From Candidatus Polarisedimenticolia bacterium (GTDB lineage Bacteria; Acidobacteriota; Polarisedimenticolia; Gp22-AA2), in NCBI GenBank assembly GCA_036001465.1, contig DASYUH010000067.1, forward strand, positions 1-56,793: DNA of 56,793 nt, written 5' to 3'. Shown here one piece after another: positions 26,417-35,426 of this stretch. The translations under genes and the position numbers were made by a program. The notes below the pieces were generated by a model. The model was not told the origin of the DNA. It saw only the letters and a program-made list of their open reading frames with translations, and searched no databases. Numbering within the stretch: position 1 is the first letter of the stretch; every line of letters begins with the position of its first letter.

Positions 26417-27219
26417 GCGCCCTGGCCGATTCGATCGCGCCGGATCGGGAAGAAGCCCGGGAAGCGGCCAGGGTGGCCCGCCGGATCGCGAATCCCCGGA
26501 TGTGGCAGTACGACTATCTGATGCTGAACGAGATCGCGGCGGGCCTGAGCCGCCAGGCGGCGGCCCTCAACGGCAAGACCGGGATCGACATCCTCGACGT
26601 GGGATGCAAGTACAAGCCTTACCGCGCTCTGTTCGCGGGGCGAGCCTCGCGCCATGTCGGCGTCGATCTCGAACGATATCGGGGCGTGGAGGTCCAGTCC
26701 CACGCGGCGCATCTCCCCTTCGGGGATGACAGCTTCGATCTGGTTCTCTGCACGCAGGCTTTCTACCTGATGGAGGACTTCCGCGGGGTGCTCGCCGAGT
26801 TCGTCCGGGTGACCCGCCGCGGCGGCCGGATCCTCCTGACCACGATCGGCATCTGGCCCTATCCGCCGGCGGTCAGGCTCCATCGCTGGAGCCGGCGCGA
26901 GCTGGAGGAGGTCCTGAGCGAGTTCGGCGAGGCCCGGGTGGAAGAAAACGGCGGGTATCTCAGGCTGGTTCCGCAGCTGGCAAACGCCGTCCTCGCCATG
27001 GGCGTGGAGGGATACCTAGTCCGCCGGTATGGTCGAGCCGGTCGCGTCGCGTCCGCCCCCCTGAAGGGCATTTACCTGGGACTGAATCTGCTCGCACTGT
27101 CCGGCGAGCGGCTGGTGCGATCGGCGGCCCGGGCGGGCTTCGGCATGGCCCGGACGCTTCAGGACCTGGACGGACACCTGGCCATCAACTACCTGGCCGC
27201 GGTGACGCCGCGCAAATGA
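26413..27219 (+). CDS. Class I SAM-dependent methyltransferase
   Basis: 268 aa. Motif I is IDILDVGCKYKPYRALF, motif II region GVDLERY, and HLPFGDDSFDLVLCTQAFYLMED is the typical Methyltransf_11 acceptor-side core; RGGRILLTT follows. The C-terminal region after residue 190 is specific and may bind the sugar acceptor. It probably O- or N-methylates a sugar of the repeat unit. ATGA overlap with the preceding gene; nine bases later the radical SAM gene begins. Confidence 0.85.
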   Translation: MSALADSIAPDREEAREAARVARRIANPRMWQYDYLMLNEIAAGLSRQAAALNGKTGIDILDVGCKYKPYRALFAGRASRHVGVDLERYRGVEVQSHAAHLPFGDDSFDLVLCTQAFYLMEDFRGVLAEFVRVTRRGGRILLTTIGIWPYPPAVRLHRWSRRELEEVLSEFGEARVEENGGYLRLVPQLANAVLAMGVEGYLVRRYGRAGRVASAPLKGIYLGLNLLALSGERLVRSAARAGFGMARTLQDLDGHLAINYLAAVTPRK

Positions 27220-27228
27220 GGATCGAAC

Positions 27229-28332
27229 ATGTCGTATGACCTGGCCTCCCGGCTGAAAGATCTTCTGTTGAAGACCGGACCGATGTTCATGGCGGATCGA
27301 TGGGCGGCCCCCCGGATGCTCACCTTCATGATGACCTACCGGTGCAATCTGCGCTGCACCATGTGCTGGCAGTGGGGGCAGCAGGGGCTGTTCCACGACC
27401 TCACCAAGGAGCACGAGATTCAGCAGCTCGATCTCGCCACCCTGCGATCGGTCATCGACGACGTGGCCGGGAGCCAGACCGGGGTCTTCCTCTGGGGAGG
27501 GGAGCCGTTCCTGCACCGGGACCTGATGCCGTTCGTGGAGTACGTGAAGTCGAAGAACCTCTATTGCAGCATCAACACCAACGGCACCTACCTCCCACGG
27601 GAGGCGAAGCGCCTGGTCGAGCTCGGGGTCGACGCGATCATGGTCTCGGTGGACGGTCCCCGGGAGATCCACGACCGCATCCGGGGGATGGACGGCTCGT
27701 TCCAGCGCATCGCCGACGGGATCAAGGCCGTGCGGGAGGCACGCAACGGCCACGCCGGCAAGCCGGAGATCATCGTGAACACGACGATCTCTCCCGGAAA
27801 TCAGGAGGTGCTCCTCGACACGTACGACACGGTGGAGGCGATGGGGGCGGATCGGATGATCCTCTCCCAGCTGTGGTTCACGACCGAGCAGATCGGGCGG
27901 GCCAACGAAATCTACTTCAGGGAAAAATTCAGCGCCCACGCCGGGTCGTGGCGCGGCTTTGTCATGGACGTCTCGGTCCTCGACTCCGGGAAGATCGCCT
28001 CTCAGATGCGGGAGATGTCTCTGCGCAAGAGCGCGATGACGCTCGGATTCCTGCCCGACCTGCATCCGGGACAGGTCGACGACTACTATGCCCGCCCGGA
28101 GGAGGCCTTCGGCAAGACGCGCTGCTTCGTCCCCTGGCTGGAGGCGGAAATCCTCCCGAACGGCGACGTGACCCCCTGCTCCGACCGCCCCGACCTGATC
28201 GTCGGGAACGTCCGCAAGGACCGGTTCCTGGAGATCTGGAACAACGATTCGTACCAGACGTTCCGTCGCGCCATGCGGGAGGATGGGTTGTTCCCCTACT
28301 GCTCCCGCTGTTGCGGACTGTGGTCTCACTGA
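27229..28332 (+). CDS. Radical SAM protein with SPASM-like C-terminus
   Basis: 367 aa. The SAM-binding [4Fe-4S] motif is C39-x3-C43-x2-C46 (YRCNLRCTMCW), followed by FLWGGEPFLH and INTNGTYL. The C-terminal quarter has further cysteines (TRCFVPWLEAEILPNGDVTPCSD, GNVRKD, YCSRCCGLWSH), the layout of SPASM or twitch domains that bind auxiliary clusters. It may be a sugar-modifying dehydrogenase or epimerase acting on the glycan or its precursor, but SPASM enzymes more often modify peptides. GAGGATCGAAC precedes the ATG. Confidence 0.87.
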   Translation: MSYDLASRLKDLLLKTGPMFMADRWAAPRMLTFMMTYRCNLRCTMCWQWGQQGLFHDLTKEHEIQQLDLATLRSVIDDVAGSQTGVFLWGGEPFLHRDLMPFVEYVKSKNLYCSINTNGTYLPREAKRLVELGVDAIMVSVDGPREIHDRIRGMDGSFQRIADGIKAVREARNGHAGKPEIIVNTTISPGNQEVLLDTYDTVEAMGADRMILSQLWFTTEQIGRANEIYFREKFSAHAGSWRGFVMDVSVLDSGKIASQMREMSLRKSAMTLGFLPDLHPGQVDDYYARPEEAFGKTRCFVPWLEAEILPNGDVTPCSDRPDLIVGNVRKDRFLEIWNNDSYQTFRRAMREDGLFPYCSRCCGLWSH

Positions 28333-28339
28333 GGCGAGC

Positions 28340-29272
28340 ATGACGACCCTCCCGGACGTTTCGGTTCTCATCTGCACGCGCGATCGAAGCGCCCTGCTCG
28401 AGGGCTGCCTCGACTCGGTTCTGGGTTGCTCGCCGCCCCCCGCCGAGGTGATCGTGGTGGATCAGAGCCGTGACGAGGCGACCCGGCTGGCCGTCGGTCG
28501 CCGGCAGGGAGGGAAGGCGCCGATCCGGTACCTGCGGGGAATCGGCACCGGACTCTCCCGGGCAAGGAACCAGGGGATCGCGGAGTGCACGTCGCCGGTC
28601 ATCGCCTTTACCGACGACGATTGCCGGGTGGACCCGGCCTGGCTCTTCGAGCTGACCGAGCCGCTTCGGGCCGGCCGGGCGGATGCCGCGGTGGGACGGA
28701 CGCTGCCGGAAAGCAACGCGGACGGCGCGGGGGAAACCTCTTCGTTCTACGCCCCTGCGGGGAGCCCGGTCTTCTCGAGACGGACCCACCCCTGGCGCGT
28801 GGGGGGGGGTGGGAACTTCGCCACCGGGCGCGAACTCCTTCGGCGGGGGGGGCCCTACGACGAGAGATTCGGCCCCGGGGCTCCCCTGGAGAGCGCCGAG
28901 GACATGGACCTGATTCACCGGATCCTGCGGGCCGGAGATCGGCTCGTGTACGCCCCGAAGGCGGTCGTCTGGCACAGGTCCTGGCGATCGGCGCAGCAGA
29001 ATCGCCGCCTCTCCAGGGCCTACGGCATCGGGGCCGGTGCCTATTTCGCCAAGCACTTCATGGCGGGGGACTGGATCAGCGGATGGCGATTCGTGGCCCG
29101 GCTGGCCATTCGGATCGTCCACCTCATCCGGTCCGCGTGCGCCCTGGATCGACGCGGAGTGGCCGAGCAGGCGATCTACGTGGCGGCGCTCTTCGAGGGG
29201 GTCGGACGGCTTCTCCGGAACAACGGCTCGAGCCCTTCCGGAGTGGCGGATCTCAAGCGGGGGGCGGCGTGA
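28340..29272 (+). CDS. Family 2 glycosyltransferase
   Basis: 310 aa. GT2 motifs VSVLICTRDRSALL, VIVVDQSRDEAT, GLSRARNQG, AFTDDDCRV and SAEDMDLIHRIL. Closely similar in layout to the transferase at 25499, including the DQSR motif and a C-terminal helical part (YGIGAGAYFAKHF) that also recurs there (YGVGQGTFYGKHL). ATG at 28340 with GAGG 5 bases upstream. Confidence 0.9.
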   Translation: MTTLPDVSVLICTRDRSALLEGCLDSVLGCSPPPAEVIVVDQSRDEATRLAVGRRQGGKAPIRYLRGIGTGLSRARNQGIAECTSPVIAFTDDDCRVDPAWLFELTEPLRAGRADAAVGRTLPESNADGAGETSSFYAPAGSPVFSRRTHPWRVGGGGNFATGRELLRRGGPYDERFGPGAPLESAEDMDLIHRILRAGDRLVYAPKAVVWHRSWRSAQQNRRLSRAYGIGAGAYFAKHFMAGDWISGWRFVARLAIRIVHLIRSACALDRRGVAEQAIYVAALFEGVGRLLRNNGSSPSGVADLKRGAA

Positions 29273-30957
29273 GAGACAGAGCCATGGATTCGCCGCTCCT
29301 GTCGACCTCGATGGACGCCCTGGGGCGTTCCATCGGATCGATCCGGCGATGGTCCCCTGGGCGGGAGGTTTCGATCCTGCTGCTGGGGCTGGCGGCGTTC
29401 GCCTTGGCCCTCAGCCCCGGACTGATCGAAACGGGGACTCCCCCGGGATGGGATCAATCGGTCCATCTGCGCGACAGTCTGATCTACGAACAGATGGTGC
29501 GCCATCCATCGGCGCTGGGAGGCGGCGTGTTCGCGGACATCCTGCACGGCTCGGAGGAGTATCCACTGCTGACTCCATCCGGCTATTACCCACCCCTCGT
29601 GCCGGGTGTCACCGCCCTCCTGTACTTCGTGGCGGGGCGTTCCTACGCCACCGCGATGGCGACGCAGATCCTGTTCCTGGCCCTGCTGATTCTCGGCACG
29701 TGGCTCCTGGGGAATCGACTGATGGGAACTCCCGTCGGCCTCGGGGCGGCCCTGATGCTTCTGGCCGCACCCGGAGTGCGGCTCAACGCCGGGGAATACA
29801 TGCTCGATCTTCCCCTGGCCGCCGCGGTGGTGGTCGCGGCCTGGATGCTGCTTGCGACCGACGGCTTCCTCCGGTTGGACAGAAGCCTGGCCTTCGGGCT
29901 CCTGTCCGGAGCCGGGATGCTGATCAAATGGACTTTCTTCCTGTTCCTGGCGCTGCCGGTGATCTGGGTCCTCGCCACGGGGGGCGCCGCCTCGCGCCGG
30001 GAGCCGCATCAGCGGAGCCGTCGCTGGGCGCATTTCGCCCTGGCGGTCCTGGCCGGCGGCGTGGTCGCGGCCCCGTTCTACCTCCCAATCCTGCCGATCC
30101 TCGTGATGAAAGCCGTCGTACACGCGGGGGCGGCGGCGGACGGTGTCTCCTCACCGTTCACGCTCGAGTCCGCGCTCTTCCACATCGAGGCGCTGCCCCG
30201 GAAGCTGTTCGGGTGGCCATTGACCGTCACCGCGGCGGCCGGGATCGTCGCCTTCCTGTGGCGTGGTTCTAAAGCGGACCGGGGGAGGTGGCTGCTTCCC
30301 TGCTGGGCCCTGGTCCTGTATGCGGTGTTCACCTTCGCCGTGGCCAACAAGCAGTCGCGATATCTGCTCCCCTGGCTGCCGATCCTGCTTCTGATGGCGG
30401 CGGGCGGTCTGGTGACTCTCTGGCGCCGGGTCGCATCCGGCCGGGGCTGGGTCCGGTTGGCGGCAGGAGCGCTGGCCCTGGTCCCCGTCACCGGGCTGGC
30501 CGGGGGATGGGGGACCGGGTTCACGGGGGACTGGAACATCCGACCGCTGGTCGAACGACTGGAGAAGGACCTCGCCGGCCGGTCCCCGCTCCCGAACAGG
30601 ACCTACAGGCTGGGAGTGATCCCCGATATGCGCGAGGTGAACGGACCCACGATCGCCTATTACGCGGCCCGACGGGATCTCCCGGTGGCCGTCGTGCAGC
30701 TGGTGAACCGGATGAAGCGGCACGTCACGGTGGAGGTGGGACTGGATCCTTTCGACCGGGGGGACTTCTACCAGACCTTCGATCAGTACGACTTCATGGT
30801 CACCAAGAGCGGTGTGAACGCGGTTCCACCCTGGGAGGCTGTGGTTCCACGGATGCAGGCCTATTTCGAAGCGCGGATCGCCTCCTTCGAATTGCTGGCG
30901 TCCTTCCGGGAGCCCGATGGATCCACGCTGGCCCTCTACGGGAAGAGGGGTCGATGA
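29269..30957 (+). CDS. GT39/ArnT-like polyprenyl-phosphate-sugar glycosyltransferase
   Basis: 562 aa with about 10-12 membrane segments. The first periplasmic loop has the acidic pair expected of the GT-C fold (GWDQSVHLRDSLIY), followed by SGYYPPLVPGV and a membrane core; the C-terminal 150 residues are soluble. Such enzymes transfer a sugar from an undecaprenyl-phosphate donor on the outer face of the inner membrane. Start taken as GTG 29269 (GTGA overlap); ATG at 29284 is an alternative. Confidence 0.78.
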   Translation: MRDRAMDSPLLSTSMDALGRSIGSIRRWSPGREVSILLLGLAAFALALSPGLIETGTPPGWDQSVHLRDSLIYEQMVRHPSALGGGVFADILHGSEEYPLLTPSGYYPPLVPGVTALLYFVAGRSYATAMATQILFLALLILGTWLLGNRLMGTPVGLGAALMLLAAPGVRLNAGEYMLDLPLAAAVVVAAWMLLATDGFLRLDRSLAFGLLSGAGMLIKWTFFLFLALPVIWVLATGGAASRREPHQRSRRWAHFALAVLAGGVVAAPFYLPILPILVMKAVVHAGAAADGVSSPFTLESALFHIEALPRKLFGWPLTVTAAAGIVAFLWRGSKADRGRWLLPCWALVLYAVFTFAVANKQSRYLLPWLPILLLMAAGGLVTLWRRVASGRGWVRLAAGALALVPVTGLAGGWGTGFTGDWNIRPLVERLEKDLAGRSPLPNRTYRLGVIPDMREVNGPTIAYYAARRDLPVAVVQLVNRMKRHVTVEVGLDPFDRGDFYQTFDQYDFMVTKSGVNAVPPWEAVVPRMQAYFEARIASFELLASFREPDGSTLALYGKRGR

Positions 30958-32957
30958 GCCTGGTCATCCGCCTGCTGGATCACGCGCGCGTCCCCGATCC
31001 CGCAACCGCCCCGGTTGTGAGGCTCGGTCCGGCGCTCGCCGGAACGATGGCCGCCGGCGCCGCGGCCTGCGGACTCGTCGCCTGGAACCTGAAGGCGTTC
31101 CTTGGCCGGTACGACACCCTCGCCTACCTGCTCCAGGAGATCCACTCCGGGGAGCTGACGCTCGTCCGGTTCCTGCTCCTGATCACCGCGCTGGGATTGA
31201 CGGCGCTGGGCACGGTGGCCCTCCTCGATTGGCGCAGCTCCCTGGCCCTGTCGGGTGGCGGCCTCCTTCTGGCTGGAGTGATGGCCGGCCCCCTGGCCCG
31301 GACCTGCCTGGCGCCGGAGGCAGGGCTCGAGGAAAGCCTGCTCTACCGCTTGCGGGGATTCTCGGCCATCGGGGTGCTCGGGGGCTCCTTCCTGCTGTTC
31401 CTCTCCCTGATTCCGCTGCTCCTGGACCGCCCCGCTTCCGGGCCGGAGAGGAGCGTGGCGGATCGAGTGCAGAGAGGAGTGAGGTTCCTGCAACAGGGGC
31501 CGGCCTTCCGCTGGCGGATCCCCCTCGCCATTCTGGTCTTCCTCCTGGCGATCGGGGTGGGGATTCTGGTGTTGCAGGACTTCCCGAATTCCTCCGACGA
31601 AAACTCCTACTTGACCCAGGCCAGGATCCTCGCCACGGGAAGGCTCTGGGTGGACGCGCCGTCCCGGCCCGATTTCTTCCGGGCCAGGAGCTTCATCATG
31701 GACGAGGGGAGCGGGCGCTTCTTCGCCAAGGCCTTCCCCGGGTGGGCCGCGATCCTGTCGTTGGGGGTGAGGGCAGGGATTCCCTGGGCGGTGAATCCGC
31801 TCCTGTCGGCTCTGACTCTGGTCCTTGCCGGCTGGGCGGGAGGGCGTCTCCTGAACCGTCACGGCGAGCTGGCGGTGGTCGCGATCATCCTGGCAACGCC
31901 CTTCTTCCTGCTCAATGCCGCCTCGTATTACAACCATCCCGCCACGCTGCTCCTGATCACCCTGTTCCTGATCGGAGTGATCCGGCTCTCCGAAGGGGCC
32001 GGCGTCTCGTGGGCGTTCCTGGCCGGGCTCGCGATCGGCGCGGCCCTCTGGATCCGTCCGGCGTCGGCCGTGACGCTGGCGCTCCCCTTCTTGATCTGGC
32101 TCGGGTCGAGATGGGTGCGGGCAGGCCGATGGCGCCTGCTGGCCGCAACGGCGGCCCCCATCCTCGCAGCCCTGGCCGGATTGGCCGGCTACAACCGATG
32201 GATGTTCGGGTCGATCTGGCAGAGCGGCTACGGCGCCTACGACCCGGGAGACATCCGGCCCGGGATGGGATCGGATCACCTGGCGATCACCGGCTGGTGG
32301 ATCCTGAAGCTCTGCTTCTGGCTGGTCCCAGGCACTCTCGCCGGGCTGTGGTTCCTGATTTCCGGCCGGCGCTGGCGGGAATGGTTCCGGCGGGAGCCGA
32401 TCCTTGTGCTGATGCTGGTCGCGCTCGCCTCCTTGATGGCTTCGTACCTGGTGTTCCAGAACAAGGGGGGGAACGAGTATGGCCCCCGGTACTACTACGA
32501 CGGCATGACCTACCTGGCCATTCTCCTGGCGGCCGGCTGGATGCGGGCACCGGAGGCGCTGGCGGGAGTGGTCCCCGCCGCGCGAGTGAGGCGCGGGGCG
32601 GCGCTGGTCCTGGGTTTCGGAGCCTGCCTGACGGTGGCCGGCACGATCCCGTTCCTGATGTTCCATTACCGGGACAAGGTGATCCACAACCGCGATCTCT
32701 TCACCTCGATCGAGAGGTCGGGACGGTCATCCGCCCTGGTCTTTCTCGCCACCGGCAGCGGCCGGATGCCACCGGGGGATCTCGTTCGGAATCCCCTCGA
32801 CTTTCGGAGCGGTGTCGTCTTCGCGCGCGACCTTGGTCTCGAGGCCGATCGGAGGCTGGCGGCCCTCTATCCGGATCGTGAGGCGCTGGTCTACACGTAC
32901 GACTCGCGGACCCGCCGCTCGACGCTGCGACCCCTCGACGAGGAGGTCCGGCCATGA
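30954..32957 (+). CDS. GT39-like polytopic membrane glycosyltransferase
   Basis: 667 aa with at least 12 membrane segments. Three N-terminal helices precede the GT-C core, which begins near residue 195 (FPNSSDENSYLTQARILATGRL, an acidic first loop). SYYNHPATLLL and NEYGPRYYYDGMTYL are further family features. Likely to use a polyprenyl-phosphate sugar donor to decorate the polymer in the periplasm. ATGA overlaps at both ends with neighbouring genes. The donor and acceptor are unknown. Confidence 0.75.
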   Translation: MSLVIRLLDHARVPDPATAPVVRLGPALAGTMAAGAAACGLVAWNLKAFLGRYDTLAYLLQEIHSGELTLVRFLLLITALGLTALGTVALLDWRSSLALSGGGLLLAGVMAGPLARTCLAPEAGLEESLLYRLRGFSAIGVLGGSFLLFLSLIPLLLDRPASGPERSVADRVQRGVRFLQQGPAFRWRIPLAILVFLLAIGVGILVLQDFPNSSDENSYLTQARILATGRLWVDAPSRPDFFRARSFIMDEGSGRFFAKAFPGWAAILSLGVRAGIPWAVNPLLSALTLVLAGWAGGRLLNRHGELAVVAIILATPFFLLNAASYYNHPATLLLITLFLIGVIRLSEGAGVSWAFLAGLAIGAALWIRPASAVTLALPFLIWLGSRWVRAGRWRLLAATAAPILAALAGLAGYNRWMFGSIWQSGYGAYDPGDIRPGMGSDHLAITGWWILKLCFWLVPGTLAGLWFLISGRRWREWFRREPILVLMLVALASLMASYLVFQNKGGNEYGPRYYYDGMTYLAILLAAGWMRAPEALAGVVPAARVRRGAALVLGFGACLTVAGTIPFLMFHYRDKVIHNRDLFTSIERSGRSSALVFLATGSGRMPPGDLVRNPLDFRSGVVFARDLGLEADRRLAALYPDREALVYTYDSRTRRSTLRPLDEEVRP

Positions 32958-33904
32958 ACAAGCCGCTGACGATCCTGGTCTGCACCCACAACCGGGCCGA
33001 TCTCCTGCGCGGCGCGCTGGAGAGTCTCGAGGGCCAGAGCCTGCCACGGGACGGCTTCGAGGTCCTGGTGGTGGACAACGCCTCGACCGACGCGACAGCC
33101 GCGGTGGTGGCCCAGTGCGCGGCCCGGGGGATCATCGACATTCGCTGCGTTCGTGAAATGGAGCTCGGGCTGGACGCCGCCCGGAACCGGGGCATCCGGG
33201 AGGCGGCGGGGGAGATCGTGGCCTTCCTCGACGACGACGCCCGGGCCCGAAACGACTGGGCGGCTGCGATCCTGGAGGGCTTCAAGCGCCACGACGCACC
33301 GATCGTGGGCGGCCGGGTCGATTTGACCTGGGAGGCCCCCCGGCCGGTCTGGTTCAGCGACGTCCTGCTGCGCTACCTGATCCACTGCGATTACGGTCCC
33401 GACGTGGTCCCCGTGACGTCGCCGCCGTGGCTCTATGGCACGAACGTTGCGTTCCGCAAGAGCCTGTTCCAGGAGATCGGGCTGTTCCGCCTGGATCTGG
33501 ATCGCAAGGGGGACTCGCTCATGGGAGGGGGGGACACCGAGCTCTTCAAGCGGGCCCATGCCCGCGGCCACCGGCTCCTCTACCTGCCGAGCCTGGTGGT
33601 GCGGCACCTGGTGCCCGCCTCCCGCCTGACGCGCCCCTTTTTCCGGGAGCGGCTCTTCTACTCGGGCTATACCCGCGCCGCTCTCGGCTCGGAACGGACG
33701 ACAGGCATCGCCCTCCGCTGCCTGCTGTTCATCGTAGCGAGTCCTCTCTGCGCCCTGAGCGCCGCGGCGCTGGCCGCGGTCGGCCTGCCGAGAGCAGGAT
33801 TCGCGCAGGAGCGCCGCATGCTGCTGGGAATCGGCTATCTCTACTACTGGATGATGAGGGCGGCAGGAAGGGTCTCGCGACCCCGGACGGAAGCATGGAT
33901 TTGA
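32954..33904 (+). CDS. Family 2 glycosyltransferase
   Basis: 316 aa. LTILVCTHNRADLL, VLVVDNASTDAT, GLDAARNRG and AFLDDDARA are GT2 donor-site motifs; the acceptor-side motif is GGGDTELFKRAHARGHRL. Hydrophobic stretches near residues 255-280 may attach it to the membrane. ATGA overlap with the upstream membrane transferase; 37 bases separate it from the next gene. Confidence 0.9.
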   Translation: MNKPLTILVCTHNRADLLRGALESLEGQSLPRDGFEVLVVDNASTDATAAVVAQCAARGIIDIRCVREMELGLDAARNRGIREAAGEIVAFLDDDARARNDWAAAILEGFKRHDAPIVGGRVDLTWEAPRPVWFSDVLLRYLIHCDYGPDVVPVTSPPWLYGTNVAFRKSLFQEIGLFRLDLDRKGDSLMGGGDTELFKRAHARGHRLLYLPSLVVRHLVPASRLTRPFFRERLFYSGYTRAALGSERTTGIALRCLLFIVASPLCALSAAALAAVGLPRAGFAQERRMLLGIGYLYYWMMRAAGRVSRPRTEAWI

Positions 33905-33941
33905 CGACGTCAATCGGACACGCTCTATCGGAGAGAAGGAC

Positions 33942-35426
33942 ATGATCAGGAAGGTGTTGCTACTGAATGGACCGGACGACCGGGTCAATTCGGTGATGAT
34001 TCGGAGCGGGGACCGGTGGCCCCACCGTCTGCCGCGCAAGATCACCAAGCAGGTGCCGCACGCCTACCCCTTCTGGCTTGCCCAGTGCGGGGCCGTGCTC
34101 AAGCAGCGGGGCTACCAGGTCCGCTACGTCGATTCGATCGCCGAGGACCTCGGCATCGACGGCACGGTGGCCCTCTTCCTCGAGGAGCATCCGGACCTGG
34201 TGGTGGTCGCCACCTCCACCCCCACGATTCACACCGACCTCCTGATGGCGCGGCTGGCCAAGGAGAAGGCGGGGGCGACGACGGTCCTCGTCGACACGCA
34301 CGTGACCGTGTTCCACCGGGAGCTCGTGTCCGAGCCGTTCGTCGACGCCGCCGTGCGGGGCGAATTCGAGACGGCGATTCCCGATCTGGCCGACGCCCTG
34401 AACCAGGGCGCGGACCTCTCGTCCGTCCCGGGCGTCACCTGGAAGCGCGGGGACGAGGTGATCGTCAACCCGGATCGCCCGCTGCTCTGGGATCTGGACG
34501 AGCTGCCGTGGCCGGATCGCGACCTGGTCCCCGGAGACCAGTACATCGTGGGGCTCCGGACCCAGGATCCCTGCTTCATGGTGATGGCCAGCCGGGGCTG
34601 TCCGTTCCGCTGCACCTTCTGTCTCTGGGTTCCGGTGATGTTCAACAACAAGGTCCGGTTCCGAGACGTGGACAAGGTGGTGGATGAAATCATCCACCTG
34701 CAACAGAGATACGGGGCGCGGGAGGTGTTCTTCCACGACGACACCGTCAACATCACGGTCCGCCGGGTGGAGGAGCTCTGCAACGAGATCCTTCGACGCG
34801 GGGTGAAGATCGGCTGGATTGCGAATTTCCGCGGCGACCAGACCACTCCCGAGCTGTTCCGGCTGATGAAGAAGGCGGGCTGCACCAAGATCCTGCTCGG
34901 TGTGGAGAGCGGCTCCCAGAAGCTCCTGGACGAGACCATCGACAAGGAGATCACGCTGAAGGAAGTGGAAGACACGATCCGCTGGGCCAAGGAGGCGGGG
35001 GTCCGGGTGCACTGCACCTATTCCCTGGGCGCTCCGGGGGAGACCCGGGAGACGCTCAGAGAGACGCTGGAGTTCATCAAGAAGACCGAGCCGGACGACA
35101 TCCAGGTCAGCCTGATGACTCCCATCCCGGGGACCCCCTTCTACGAAAAGGTGAAGCACGAGGTCTCCGACTGGCACGACTTCGACGGTGTCTCCGGGCG
35201 CTCCTGGTGCGATCTCTCGACCGCGGAGCTCAAGAACGCGATGAACCGGATCTACATCGAGCACTACCTGACGCCGCGCCGCATCCTGAAGCGGGTCTCC
35301 AGGATCCGCAACATCTACGACATCAAGGAGAACTGGAGGCAGTTCAAGGCGTTCCTGAGCCGGTATGCCGCGACCGGGTTCCCGCGGCCGATCGGGACCC
35401 GATTCGAGGAGCAGGAGCAGGCGTGA
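33942..35426 (+). CDS. Cobalamin-binding-domain radical SAM enzyme (class B type)
   Basis: 494 aa. Residues 1-150 form a B12-binding-type Rossmann domain without the DxHxxG ligand motif, as in many class B radical SAM proteins; the cluster motif is C220-x3-C224-x2-C227 (ASRGCPFRCTFC). HDDTVNIT, GWIANFRGD, LGVESGSQKLL and TPIPGTPFYE follow the Elp3/MiaB-like barrel order. Likely reactions are methylation of an unactivated carbon or another radical rearrangement on a sugar or lipid, but this is inference. A clearly similar gene occurs at 42780. GAGAGAAGG precedes the ATG. Confidence 0.87.
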   Translation: MIRKVLLLNGPDDRVNSVMIRSGDRWPHRLPRKITKQVPHAYPFWLAQCGAVLKQRGYQVRYVDSIAEDLGIDGTVALFLEEHPDLVVVATSTPTIHTDLLMARLAKEKAGATTVLVDTHVTVFHRELVSEPFVDAAVRGEFETAIPDLADALNQGADLSSVPGVTWKRGDEVIVNPDRPLLWDLDELPWPDRDLVPGDQYIVGLRTQDPCFMVMASRGCPFRCTFCLWVPVMFNNKVRFRDVDKVVDEIIHLQQRYGAREVFFHDDTVNITVRRVEELCNEILRRGVKIGWIANFRGDQTTPELFRLMKKAGCTKILLGVESGSQKLLDETIDKEITLKEVEDTIRWAKEAGVRVHCTYSLGAPGETRETLRETLEFIKKTEPDDIQVSLMTPIPGTPFYEKVKHEVSDWHDFDGVSGRSWCDLSTAELKNAMNRIYIEHYLTPRRILKRVSRIRNIYDIKENWRQFKAFLSRYAATGFPRPIGTRFEEQEQA

